A stretch of DNA of 35,552 nt from Pirellulaceae bacterium (lineage in GTDB: Bacteria > Planctomycetota > Planctomycetia > Pirellulales > Pirellulaceae), in NCBI GenBank assembly GCA_023382975.1, contig JAHDXO010000012.1:1-35552 (forward strand), written 5' to 3'. Position 1 is the first letter of the stretch. Each line of letters starts with the position of its first letter. The position numbers and the translations under genes are program-made. The notes under the pieces were generated by a model. That model saw only the letters and a program-made list of their open reading frames with translations, ran no database searches and was not told the origin of the DNA. Positions 8,201 through 14,713 of the stretch are shown one piece after another.

Positions 8201-10831
8201 CACTACTTCGGCTACGAAGCCGGGATCGACATCGAGAAGGCGACCAACGGACAAGACGCTGACGATCCGCCTGGCCCGCTGCTGCAGGTGGACAGCGTGG
8301 TCACCTGGACCTACGTGGTGACCAATACGGGCAATGTGCCGCTCAGTCCCGTGGTCGTGGTCGACGACAACGGCACGCCGCTGGACGACAGCGACGACTT
8401 CTTCCCGACCTACGTCAGCGGCGATACCAACAACAACGGCGCGTTGGATCTGGACGAAATCTGGCTCTACGAAGCGACCGGAATCGTCCAGTTGGGCCCG
8501 TACCGCAACATGTCCAATGTGACAGGGACGCCGGTTGATGAGGAAAACGATCCGCTTCCCGAAGCCGAGGACGTCACCGACGAAGATCCGAGCAACTACG
8601 AGGGCGTCGATCGGCCTCCGATCATCGTCATCGCTCCCGACAAGAACCCGGGGACGCCGCAAGAGGTGCATGTGGTGAATTCCGACACGGGCGAGGTGCT
8701 GTCCCAGTTCTTGGCATACGAGGCCAATTACCAGGGCGGCACGCGGATCGCCGTCGGCGACCTGAACGGCGACGGAATTGACGAGATCGTGACCGCCCCG
8801 GGACGCAGCCGTCTTCCGCAGATCCGCGTGTTCAGCCCGGATGGCGATCCCGTGCTCGGGTTCCCTGAGTTCCTGGCGTACCCAAGTCCCAAATTCAATG
8901 GCGGCGTCCATCTGACGCTGGCCGATGTCGACGGCGACGGCGACCTGGACATCATCACGGTGCCGAGCTACGGGCCGGCCGACGTGCGGGTCTTCTTCAA
9001 CCGTTTCGGCGAAGATCCGATGGATCCGCTCGCGCCTGCATTTTCATCGACTCCGGATATCGCCTTCCGCGCCTTTTCGAAGTCCTCCGCCGGAGGCTTC
9101 GTTGTCGCGGCGGCCGATATGGGCAAACCGGACGGGTCGTCGTTCGTGAACGAGTTGGACGGGCGCGCGGAAATCGTGATCGGAACGGGACCGGGGCCCA
9201 AGGCGACGGTATGGGTCTTCGAAGTCTCGACCTTCAACGCCTCCGGCGCATTGCGCCAGCCGGTGCGGACTTTCTATCCGTTCACGCAGATCAGTTCTAA
9301 CTACAAGGGCGGTTTGTCCCTGGAAACAGCAAAAGTCGACAACGATCAGATTCCGGACATCATCGTGGGCATGGGCGTCAATGGAACTTCCCGCATCGAG
9401 GTCTGGAACTGGAATGCGCCCAACGCAACACTCGGCGTGCTGGGAGTGATCCCCAACGCCTTCAACGGCTCCAGCTACCGGGCGCCCATCGACGTGGCGG
9501 CCATCCTGGACGCCGACGGCTTCGCCACCTCGATCGTGGCGACCCAGGGGCCCGGCGGGACGACGCAGCAGGTGCGCCGCTTCGACATCGACACACGGTC
9601 GCCGTTGGTGTTCCTGCCGCCGCAGGCGCTCAGTCCGTTCCCCGGCCCGTGGTTCGTCGCGGCGAGCCGGAATGAATCGGTTTCGGTGAACGATGTGGGA
9701 CGTTTGGGTATCCTGTCCCAGAGCGAGCCGGCGCCGCCACCCAAGTTCTTTGTCGCCGACGACAAGGCAAACAAGGTCTTCGTTTACGGGCCGTCGGGCG
9801 AAACCCCGAATGTCAGCGACTTCGCGGTCGGAAAAGTCAATCAGCGAGGAATCACCACCACGGCCGATGGCAGCATGATCTGGACTGTCGACGCCAAGAA
9901 GATCGTCCGCGTCTACAACAACAGCGGAAACCTGCTCGGTTCGTGGACTGCGAACAAATTGAGCAAGCCGACGGGCATTGCCACCGACGGCATCGACATC
10001 TGGATTGTGGATCAGAGCCGCAAGATGGTTTACCGCTTCGATGGAGCAGCCAGCGCGACATCCGGCAAACTGAACGCCAGTTCGTCGTTCAAGTTGACCA
10101 AAGCAAATGCCAAGGCCGAAGGTCTTACGACGGATGGAAACCTGCTATGGGTGGTGGACAATCACAAAAAGACGGATCGGGTATTTGTCTACAATGTGGC
10201 AGGTCAGAACCTCGGAGCGTGGGATCTTGATCCAGTGAACTCGGTCCCGACCGGTCTGACGATCGACCCCACGGGCGTCAGCCAGAGCATCTGGATTGTC
10301 GACGGCCAACAGGCGGCCGTTTACGAGTACAGTAATGCCCGCGGCGCCTTGTCGGGCAGTCCACCGCTTTTCAATTCCTTCCCGCTGGCGCTGGGCAACT
10401 CGAAACCGCAAGGGATCGCCGATCCCGATGCCAGCCTGCGGGGCGGACGGTCGGCGCACGCTGCGGCACTCGATGCAACGATTCACAACGGACTGGCTGC
10501 TGCCGCGCCCGCAATGGACGATGGGAACGCGGTGCTCGCAACGCAGATGGTTGGCTCGCCCATTGCCGAGATCGTTCGCGCGTTCGGAAGTGCGCCGGCC
10601 CAATCGCTCGACGCTGTCGGCTTGCCACCGACGGTTCGGCCGAACGTCGAACCGTTGACCCCAGTCGATCGCGACTCGACAGCAACCGGAAGCTCGGGCA
10701 GCGTGTGGGACGCCCTGCTGGCCTCCTCGGCCGCCCGTCGCGCGGATCGCACCGCGACGGCGAGCGACCGGCTGTTCGCGGACCTCGATTGGCTCGACCG
10801 CTTCGACTCGGTCGAGGCGTTGACGATGTAG
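5213..10831 (+). CDS. Giant LEPR-XLL-type secreted protein, six DUF7507-like repeats, FG-GAP and propeller
   Basis: The protein is 1872 aa; ATG 5213 is preceded by AGAGG at suitable spacing. The Arg-rich leader with LLLESLEDRRLLA (about 29-41) is the planctomycete LEPR-XLL-type N-terminus of very large exported proteins. Residues about 42-350 hold an SdrD-B-like unit (SLYLDDGDNIFDD...GKYRFDDL) and a beta-sandwich module shared with the giants at 14714 and 18832. Six DUF7507/DUF11-like repeats follow (about 352-1131; five of 131 residues each), rich in Asp/Asn (DDNNNGALDLDE, EF-loop-like), so Ca binding is likely. Residues about 1136-1489 carry FG-GAP/VCBS-like repeats (VGDLNGDGIDEI, LADVDGDGDLDI). 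Residues about 1510-1739 form a propeller-like region (WTVDAKK, WIVDQSRK). The tail ends near LFADLDWLDR. No enzyme motif is seen; an extracellular structural or adhesive role is inferred. It is paralogous to the truncated gene at 2-2701, and a convergent BBP7 gene follows. Confidence 0.92.
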   Translation: MKSQLFVRKNRSNRAAARETKRCFRNRRLLLESLEDRRLLAFTDLAAIEGTLFYDFQPSNVQQPIQGETVSLYLDDGDNIFDDGVDTFVDSDVTDVDGKYRFDDLIAGTYFVVQPAEPSGNIHPVPDPVVVTIVITPQDVEGTIGLIIDHFDADQSLTAQQPPTGTPLVSSSVSDVDILGGHRQLIVASTSGTGTVRAVVNENGNSLFSYAESPGTFGDAIMYWDGTPGDHLIVNPTGLGGVDLTTGGTQDSFLLEIPTSDIPAVQTIRIYTDAANYSEAVIPLPGLSFNVQLQVLFSSFVPVAGAGADFSDVGAITFRIEKDPNIAAFGLDYQLHRIATLGPTVFNADLPYDVETDIETVKLTNDTDNNDPTGPYVPVGETVTWTYFVSNPGNESLENVNVVDDQPGVTPLPVLNGLFNVGDTNQNDLLDPGEIWEFTASGPAVAGQYENLGTATGNGTVSGTPVDDDDEDHYFGYDPGIDIEKATNGFDADDPTGPYILVGDTVTWTYVVTNTGNVALSPVVVVDDNGTPLDDSDDFFPTYVSGDDNNNGALDLDEIWIFEATGIAQLGQYGNVAVVTGTPVDEELDPIPDAEDVTDEDPSHYFGYDPGIDIEKATNGFDADDPTGPYIPVSGTVTWTYVVTNTGNVPLSPVVVVDDNGTPLDDSDDFFPTYVSGDDNNNGALDLDEIWIFEATGIAQLGQYGNVAVVTGTPVDEELDPIPDAEDVTDEDPSHYFGYDPGIDIEKATNGFDADDPTGPYILVGDTVTWTYVVTNTGNVALSPVVVVDDNGTPLDDSDDFFPTYVSGDDNNNGALDLDEIWIFEATGIAQLGQYGNVAVVTGTPVDEELDPIPDAEDVTDEDPSHYFGYDPGIDIEKATNGFDADDPTGPYIPVSGTVTWTYVVTNTGTVALSPVVVVDDNGTPLDDSDDFFPTYVSGDDNNNGALDLDEVWIFEATGIAQLGQYGNVAVVTGTPVDEELDPIPDAEDVTDEDPSHYFGYEAGIDIEKATNGQDADDPPGPLLQVDSVVTWTYVVTNTGNVPLSPVVVVDDNGTPLDDSDDFFPTYVSGDTNNNGALDLDEIWLYEATGIVQLGPYRNMSNVTGTPVDEENDPLPEAEDVTDEDPSNYEGVDRPPIIVIAPDKNPGTPQEVHVVNSDTGEVLSQFLAYEANYQGGTRIAVGDLNGDGIDEIVTAPGRSRLPQIRVFSPDGDPVLGFPEFLAYPSPKFNGGVHLTLADVDGDGDLDIITVPSYGPADVRVFFNRFGEDPMDPLAPAFSSTPDIAFRAFSKSSAGGFVVAAADMGKPDGSSFVNELDGRAEIVIGTGPGPKATVWVFEVSTFNASGALRQPVRTFYPFTQISSNYKGGLSLETAKVDNDQIPDIIVGMGVNGTSRIEVWNWNAPNATLGVLGVIPNAFNGSSYRAPIDVAAILDADGFATSIVATQGPGGTTQQVRRFDIDTRSPLVFLPPQALSPFPGPWFVAASRNESVSVNDVGRLGILSQSEPAPPPKFFVADDKANKVFVYGPSGETPNVSDFAVGKVNQRGITTTADGSMIWTVDAKKIVRVYNNSGNLLGSWTANKLSKPTGIATDGIDIWIVDQSRKMVYRFDGAASATSGKLNASSSFKLTKANAKAEGLTTDGNLLWVVDNHKKTDRVFVYNVAGQNLGAWDLDPVNSVPTGLTIDPTGVSQSIWIVDGQQAAVYEYSNARGALSGSPPLFNSFPLALGNSKPQGIADPDASLRGGRSAHAAALDATIHNGLAAAAPAMDDGNAVLATQMVGSPIAEIVRAFGSAPAQSLDAVGLPPTVRPNVEPLTPVDRDSTATGSSGSVWDALLASSAARRADRTATASDRLFADLDWLDRFDSVEALTM
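6266..8605 (+). repeat. Six DUF7507-like coding repeats, mostly 393-bp period
   Basis: The first unit starts at 6266 (375 bp, divergent). Units of exactly 393 bp begin at 6641, 7034, 7427, 7820 and 8213. Units one and three of the phased set are almost identical, and units two and four share their first part, giving an A-B-A-B order with a 786-bp super-period. The last unit (8213-8605) is more diverged (PPGPLLQVDSVVTWTYV). Confidence 0.95.
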
Positions 10832-10853
10832 TCGCCGACGACCATAACCACGC

Positions 10854-10964
10854 TGGAGTGTACGCTTCAGCGTGGGGCGCTGGACGACGGGAACACGCTG
10901 AAGCGTGAACTCCAACAAGATGCTGGGCGACGGGAACACGCTGAAGCGTACACTCCAACAACAA
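10854..10964. repeat. Intergenic repeat element: 43-bp direct repeat plus 21-bp inverted copy
   Basis: Two 43-bp direct repeats (10879-10921 and 10922-10964) share the core CACGCTGAAGCGT followed by ACTCCAACAA. An inverted copy of the 21-bp core TGGAGTGTACGCTTCAGCGTG lies at 10854-10874 and is the exact reverse complement of 10937-10957. The element lies just after the giant gene stop codon, before the hairpin at 10969. It looks like a dispersed intergenic repeat rather than a gene. In RNA the arms could form a large hairpin with the second direct copy. Confidence 0.7.
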
Positions 10965-11000
10965 AAAAGGGACGACGAGGCTTTGCCACTTCGTCGTCCC
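10963..11000 (-). terminator. Intrinsic terminator of second BBP7 gene
   Basis: Arms GGGACGACGA (10969-10978) and TCGTCGTCCC (10991-11000) form a perfect 10-bp stem with a 12-nt loop. Read on the - strand, the stem is directly followed by TTTTTT (complement of 10963-10968). It lies 60 nt after the stop codon of the BBP7 gene. Orientation clearly fits the - strand; on the + strand no T-tract follows. Confidence 0.85.
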
Positions 11001-11060
11001 CAAGTGATGCGTTTGGCGATCGCCGGTTGTTTCAGTTGGAGCGTGGACTGAACGTTTCGA

Positions 11061-12239
11061 TTACCAGCGAGCCTCGATGCCGCAGCTCACGCCGTGCAGG
11101 AAGATGCCGCCGGTTCGGTCAATCCGGTCGCCCGCCGGAAGATCCCAGGCGAAGTCGACTTGCTCTGGGGCCAGAGCCACGCCGCCGATCCAGATCAGAT
11201 TATAACCGGCGCGAAGGTTCCACACGTCGTTCAAGCGGTAGATGCCGGTGAAATTCAATTCCCCGAGGTACGCAACCTGTCCGCCGGACGCGCCGCTTTG
11301 GATGTCAATGATCGGGAAGTCCGGGAAGTCGTAGAGTTCCTGCCGCTGCTGCGCATCGTTGCCGAAGATGCCGACCTTGCCGGTCGCTTCCCAGCCCCAA
11401 CGCTGATTCCAACGCCGCACACGGGCTCCGATCTGCGGCCCGAACATATTGTTCTGCGTGCGGACGTCGTAGAACCCGGTTTCCAGGCCGGGGCCACCGC
11501 CGGTCTGATCCAAGTCTCGTTCGCCGTAGATGCGGAACCGCTCCGACACGTTCAGGTAGCGGAAGCCGACGAACCATTCGAAGGTCCGGCAGCAGTAACC
11601 GCAACTGCCTCCCTTTCCATCGCCTTTGCCCTTGCCGCCGTAGCTGCTGCAGCAGCCGTTGCAGCAGACCAAGTTCAGTTCGCCGCTGTGCAATTGCGAA
11701 GAGTAGTTGACCCAGATGCGGTCCCCATCGCCAAACACGTTCAGGAACTCGCCGCCCGGGACGGTGAAGTATTCGTCTTCCGAGCCTCCGTTATCGAAAT
11801 ACGCGCTGGCGTCGGCGTCGCAGAAGCCGAAGTAGCCGCCCTCGATCGCCCAACCGTTGTGCAGCCGATGGCCCACTACGACGCGCATGGCGGGATTGTA
11901 GTGGAAATTCAGGTCCGACGAAGTCAAGACAACCTCTTCCGACGGAAGATTGGGGAAATCTCCTTCGCCGCGGACGATCAGCGGCTGCCCAGCACCGCAG
12001 TTGACCCGTTCGAGAAACAAGAACTCGACGTACCCGTATGCGCAAGGGCAAGGCGAGCAGTAGTCGCCGCAACTGCTCTTGTCGCCGTAGTCGTCCTTGG
12101 GAAACTCGTCGAGATTCAGGGGCTCGCTCCAATTGACAAGCCCCAGTTCGCTTTGAATTTCATCCGCTTCGCTCAATGCGGCATGGGTCGTTACGAACCC
12201 CAGGCACGCGAGCCACATGATCGTTCCGTGAATCTTCAT
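11061..12239 (-). CDS. BBP7-family outer membrane beta-barrel protein
   Basis: The protein is 392 aa from ATG 12239 (MKIHGTIMWLACLGF...), giving a signal peptide of about 22 residues and a GGAG about 10 nt upstream; the longer open frame to 12515 has no such features. It has the same architecture as the 2891-4417 protein. An N-terminal Cys cluster (CGDYCSPCPCAYGYVEFLFLER) precedes alternating aromatic strands. Next come LVCCNGCCS and, after a Gly/Lys-rich insert, CGYCCRTFEWFVGFRYLN, then conserved RNQRWGWEATGKVG-like strand regions. The C-terminus is CGIEARW, with a terminal aromatic residue. It lacks the Pro/Tyr 11-mer repeat of its paralogue. It lies convergent to a giant surface protein, exactly as the first copy does, and ends at a strong intrinsic terminator. 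It is expected in the outer membrane; function is unknown. Confidence 0.88.
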   Translation of the reverse strand: MKIHGTIMWLACLGFVTTHAALSEADEIQSELGLVNWSEPLNLDEFPKDDYGDKSSCGDYCSPCPCAYGYVEFLFLERVNCGAGQPLIVRGEGDFPNLPSEEVVLTSSDLNFHYNPAMRVVVGHRLHNGWAIEGGYFGFCDADASAYFDNGGSEDEYFTVPGGEFLNVFGDGDRIWVNYSSQLHSGELNLVCCNGCCSSYGGKGKGDGKGGSCGYCCRTFEWFVGFRYLNVSERFRIYGERDLDQTGGGPGLETGFYDVRTQNNMFGPQIGARVRRWNQRWGWEATGKVGIFGNDAQQRQELYDFPDFPIIDIQSGASGGQVAYLGELNFTGIYRLNDVWNLRAGYNLIWIGGVALAPEQVDFAWDLPAGDRIDRTGGIFLHGVSCGIEARW

Positions 12240-12849
12240 TCGTATCAACTCCATTCTGAAACCAAACGCGATCCGCCGCACAACCGCTCGGTCAGGCGAT
12301 CGGGGACACTCGGAGAATCCGGCCGTCCGCTTCCCCATCGACAAGGACCGAACAACCGCCCCAACGATTTGCGCGACGCTGATACGATGCGTGCCACGCT
12401 TGCGATTGCGTTCCCGTGCGCATCGGAAACAGGACCGAGAACCGTCGCCAGGAGCATTCGCGCTCGATGCGATGCAACCGGTTCGTCCGGCCCTGCTGCC
12501 GTTGTTGCGATCCATACGACCGCTCCGCGGCGCGGGTCGGTGACGAGTGGGCCGGCGCGCGGAGCATCAGATCGTGCAGGATTACGCCCGCGAGCCGACC
12601 ATCCGATGGCGGACGAACCAGCGGAATGCGCATTCGCGGACAGGTCGCAACGGCTGTTCCTTATTCGCGACCGACGACCATCTGAACGGATTCGACACGG
12701 AATGCGGAAGATGCGACCTGCCGCGTCGAACGGCCGGATTTGACGAGCGACAGATCCGGTTTCGTGGGCGACTTCGTGAGAATTCAGAGAGCGTTCGAGA
12801 CAATCTGAATTCTCACGAATTCAGCTACGGGGGCGTTCCGTCCGCTGAG
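12240..12849. other. Intergenic region between second BBP7 gene and oxidoreductase, 610 bp
   Basis: This lies upstream of the BBP7 gene and downstream of the oxidoreductase, both on the - strand. Open frames on either strand here have no domain resemblance and look like GC-driven chance frames. The only clear element is the long stem-loop at 12773-12819. No convincing promoter was found by eye. Confidence 0.5.
12773..12819 (-). terminator. 16-bp perfect stem-loop downstream of oxidoreductase
   Basis: TTCGTGAGAATTCAGA (12773-12788) and TCTGAATTCTCACGAA (12804-12819) are perfect reverse complements with a 15-nt loop, about 30 nt after the oxidoreductase stop codon. No T-tract follows on the - strand, so this is either a 3'-end stabilising structure or factor-dependent terminator, or a copy of a dispersed palindromic intergenic element. 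The pairing is certain; the role is inferred. Confidence 0.5.
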
Positions 12850-14256
12850 TCACACTACGTCGGGCACGACGAACGGAGGCCGGTAATGTCCCCGCGCCAA
12901 TTCGTTGGCCGGGCCGACCAGATTCTCGGGACCGACGAAACGCTCGGTGTCCGGGTCCATTTCCAACCAAGGCCCGACCACGACTTGCGTCTTGTCGAAA
13001 TCGACGCCGTTGACCGCCAGATGCTCGCGGAAGCCGTCGAACACCTCGACCGCTTCGCTGCCTTGATCCTGGACCGCCTCCCGTGCTGCGGCCACCGACT
13101 TCGGCGTGCCCAAGCGGTAGGAGATGTTGGCCATGTGGACCAGCGCACTGGACAGATGACCTTCGATCAGCGGCGCCCGCAAGTCGCTCACCCGGCGGCT
13201 GCGCACCGCGCTGACAAAGTTGAACAGATGTCCCTTGTGACCGCCGAAGCCGCCCTGGCTGCCCTCTGGCCCGACGGGGTTCGGCAGCCCGGCGTCTCCG
13301 CGTTCGTATCGTGCTTTCGTGCCGGCCGTCTTCGGGCCTTGCTCGGACGGGAGGTTGCGGACCTCGAAGATTAGCAGCGGTCCCGGGTCGTACTGGAACA
13401 AGGCGATCTGCGTGTTGGGGGTTTCGCCATCGTCGTCGAACAGGAACCGGCCGCCAAGGCTCATCACCCGGCGCGGCAGCGTGTTTAGTCCCAACCGCAG
13501 CCGCGCGGCGTCCAGTTGGTAGATGCCGTTGTTTCCGATCTCGCCGGTGCCAGTCGGCCACACCCAGTGCCAATCGTAGTGCAGGTTGCGGCGAGTCAGC
13601 GGCTGCAGGGGCGCGGGGCCCGTCCACAGGTCATAATCGAGCGACGAGGGCACCGGCTGAGGACCGTCGACCCTGCCGATGCTCTGCCGCATGCGGTTCA
13701 GCGAAGTCCAAACCACGCGGATCCTGCCCAGACCGTCGCGTTCCAAATGCGGGGGGCCGGTGCGGTGGCCGTGGCTTTGGTTGCCCCACTGGACGATGCG
13801 GTTGTACTTGTCGGCCGCTTCAACGCTCTTACGACCCTCGAAGATATTGTGCGAAAGCGGTTTCTCCACATAAACGTCCTTGCCCGCTTGGCAGGCCCAA
13901 ACGGTAACCAGGCAGTGCCAGTGGTCGGGCGTCGCGGTCGTAATCGCGTCGATGTCCTTGTTCTCCAGCAGCTTGCGGACGTCGACGTACCCTTCGACGG
14001 GCTGTCCCAGCCGAGTCGCCTCGGCCACGCCTCGTTCCAGCACGGCGCGATCCGCGTCGCAGAGGGCTACCACGCGGACGCCGGGCAACTCGCGGAGCAA
14101 TCGAAGGTGCAGGCCGCCCTGGCCGCGGAAGCCGACAACCGCCAGCCGGAGATCGTCGTTGGCGCCGAGCACTTTGGCCCATGGCGACAGGCCGACCGCA
14201 GCGCCGAGGCCGAGCGAAGAAGTTCTGAGGAACGAGCGGCGGGAGAGAGATTTCAT
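12850..14256 (-). CDS. Tat-exported Gfo/Idh/MocA family oxidoreductase
   Basis: The protein is 468 aa from ATG 14256, where MKSLSRRSFLRTSSLGLGAA is a twin-arginine signal (SRRSFLR) and AGGA lies about 9 nt upstream; an alternative start 17 codons earlier would bury this signal. An N-terminal Rossmann fold begins at about residue 37 (LRLAVVGFRGQGG), with ALCDAD at the second strand. The family Lys motif is present (DVYVEKPLSHN, about 127-137). The C-terminal half carries the alpha/beta dimerisation domain seen in planctomycete members (DYDLWTGPAP, HYDWHWVWPTGTGEIGNNG). Such enzymes use bound NAD(P) to oxidise or interconvert sugars and inositols; the substrate cannot be read from sequence. It is transcribed alone and separates the two pairs of giant surface proteins, so a functional link is not obvious. 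Confidence 0.9.
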   Translation of the reverse strand: MKSLSRRSFLRTSSLGLGAAVGLSPWAKVLGANDDLRLAVVGFRGQGGLHLRLLRELPGVRVVALCDADRAVLERGVAEATRLGQPVEGYVDVRKLLENKDIDAITTATPDHWHCLVTVWACQAGKDVYVEKPLSHNIFEGRKSVEAADKYNRIVQWGNQSHGHRTGPPHLERDGLGRIRVVWTSLNRMRQSIGRVDGPQPVPSSLDYDLWTGPAPLQPLTRRNLHYDWHWVWPTGTGEIGNNGIYQLDAARLRLGLNTLPRRVMSLGGRFLFDDDGETPNTQIALFQYDPGPLLIFEVRNLPSEQGPKTAGTKARYERGDAGLPNPVGPEGSQGGFGGHKGHLFNFVSAVRSRRVSDLRAPLIEGHLSSALVHMANISYRLGTPKSVAAAREAVQDQGSEAVEVFDGFREHLAVNGVDFDKTQVVVGPWLEMDPDTERFVGPENLVGPANELARGHYRPPFVVPDVV

Positions 14257-14713
14257 GGCATGGTTCCTAAACAGGCGGTGAGGGACAACCGGGGAGGGGA
14301 AACGCAACCGTCGACCGGTACGCAGGCTTCCAGCAACCCCCGAGAAACAGCGGCTCGCGTTCGATTCTCAACGTCCCGCACCATTGTGTCAAGCATGTTC
14401 CACGATGTTCGTGAGAACCAATGGTTCACGCACGGTTTACAGCTAGCACCAACCGTCAGTTAACGGCTCGGTGTGTTGCCCCGACCAATGGACTGCGGCA
14501 ACGGGTTTCGACTCGATGCGCTCTCCCACCACGGTGGAAAAAACGGGGCGCGAGGGCAGCCGATGGTGTGGCAGGCAGAATTTGTGACGTCCCCGGCGTT
14601 TTGTTGGCACGCCTCGTGCTCTGGGTAGGAAACATCGCTTGGGCGGCTTCGTCGGCTGATCCTTTTTTCGGTGGGCAGGCCGGAGGAAACACATACGTGA
14701 ACTAAGGAATCTG
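14257..14713. other. Divergent intergenic region, 457 bp
   Basis: The region lies between the divergent starts of the oxidoreductase and the third giant gene and must hold both promoters. Visible items are a short inverted repeat CCACC/GGTGG (14526-14537) before an A-tract and a sigma54-like sequence at 14605-14620. Short open frames here have no family resemblance. Confidence 0.5.
14605..14620 (+). promoter_or_regulatory. Possible sigma54-type (-24/-12) promoter
   Basis: TGGCACGCCTCGTGCT matches the TGGCACG-N4-TTGCW consensus at all but one fixed position, with correct spacing, and would place transcription start about 80 nt before ATG 14714. The same bases form a small inverted repeat (GCACG/CGTGC), so chance is possible. 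Confidence 0.25.

Noticed and set aside
6266..8605. CRISPR-like array
   Set aside because: Repeats are 393 bp, in frame, coding and without unique spacers; the same holds for the 369-bp and 120-bp arrays.
6398..8911. 837-codon open frame on the - strand opposite the DUF7507 array
   Set aside because: It is the mirror of GC-rich phased repeats: its 'protein' repeats with the same 393-bp period and has no domain resemblance, while the + strand encodes clear domains.
11094..12743. 549-codon open frame on the + strand opposite the second BBP7 gene
   Set aside because: The - strand frame has a signal peptide, SD, family motifs and an intrinsic terminator; the + frame has none of these.
14526..14537. 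CCACC-AC-GG... inverted repeat before an A-tract as a terminator
   Set aside because: The loop would be only two bases and the stem five, too tight to form; no gene ends nearby on the needed strand.
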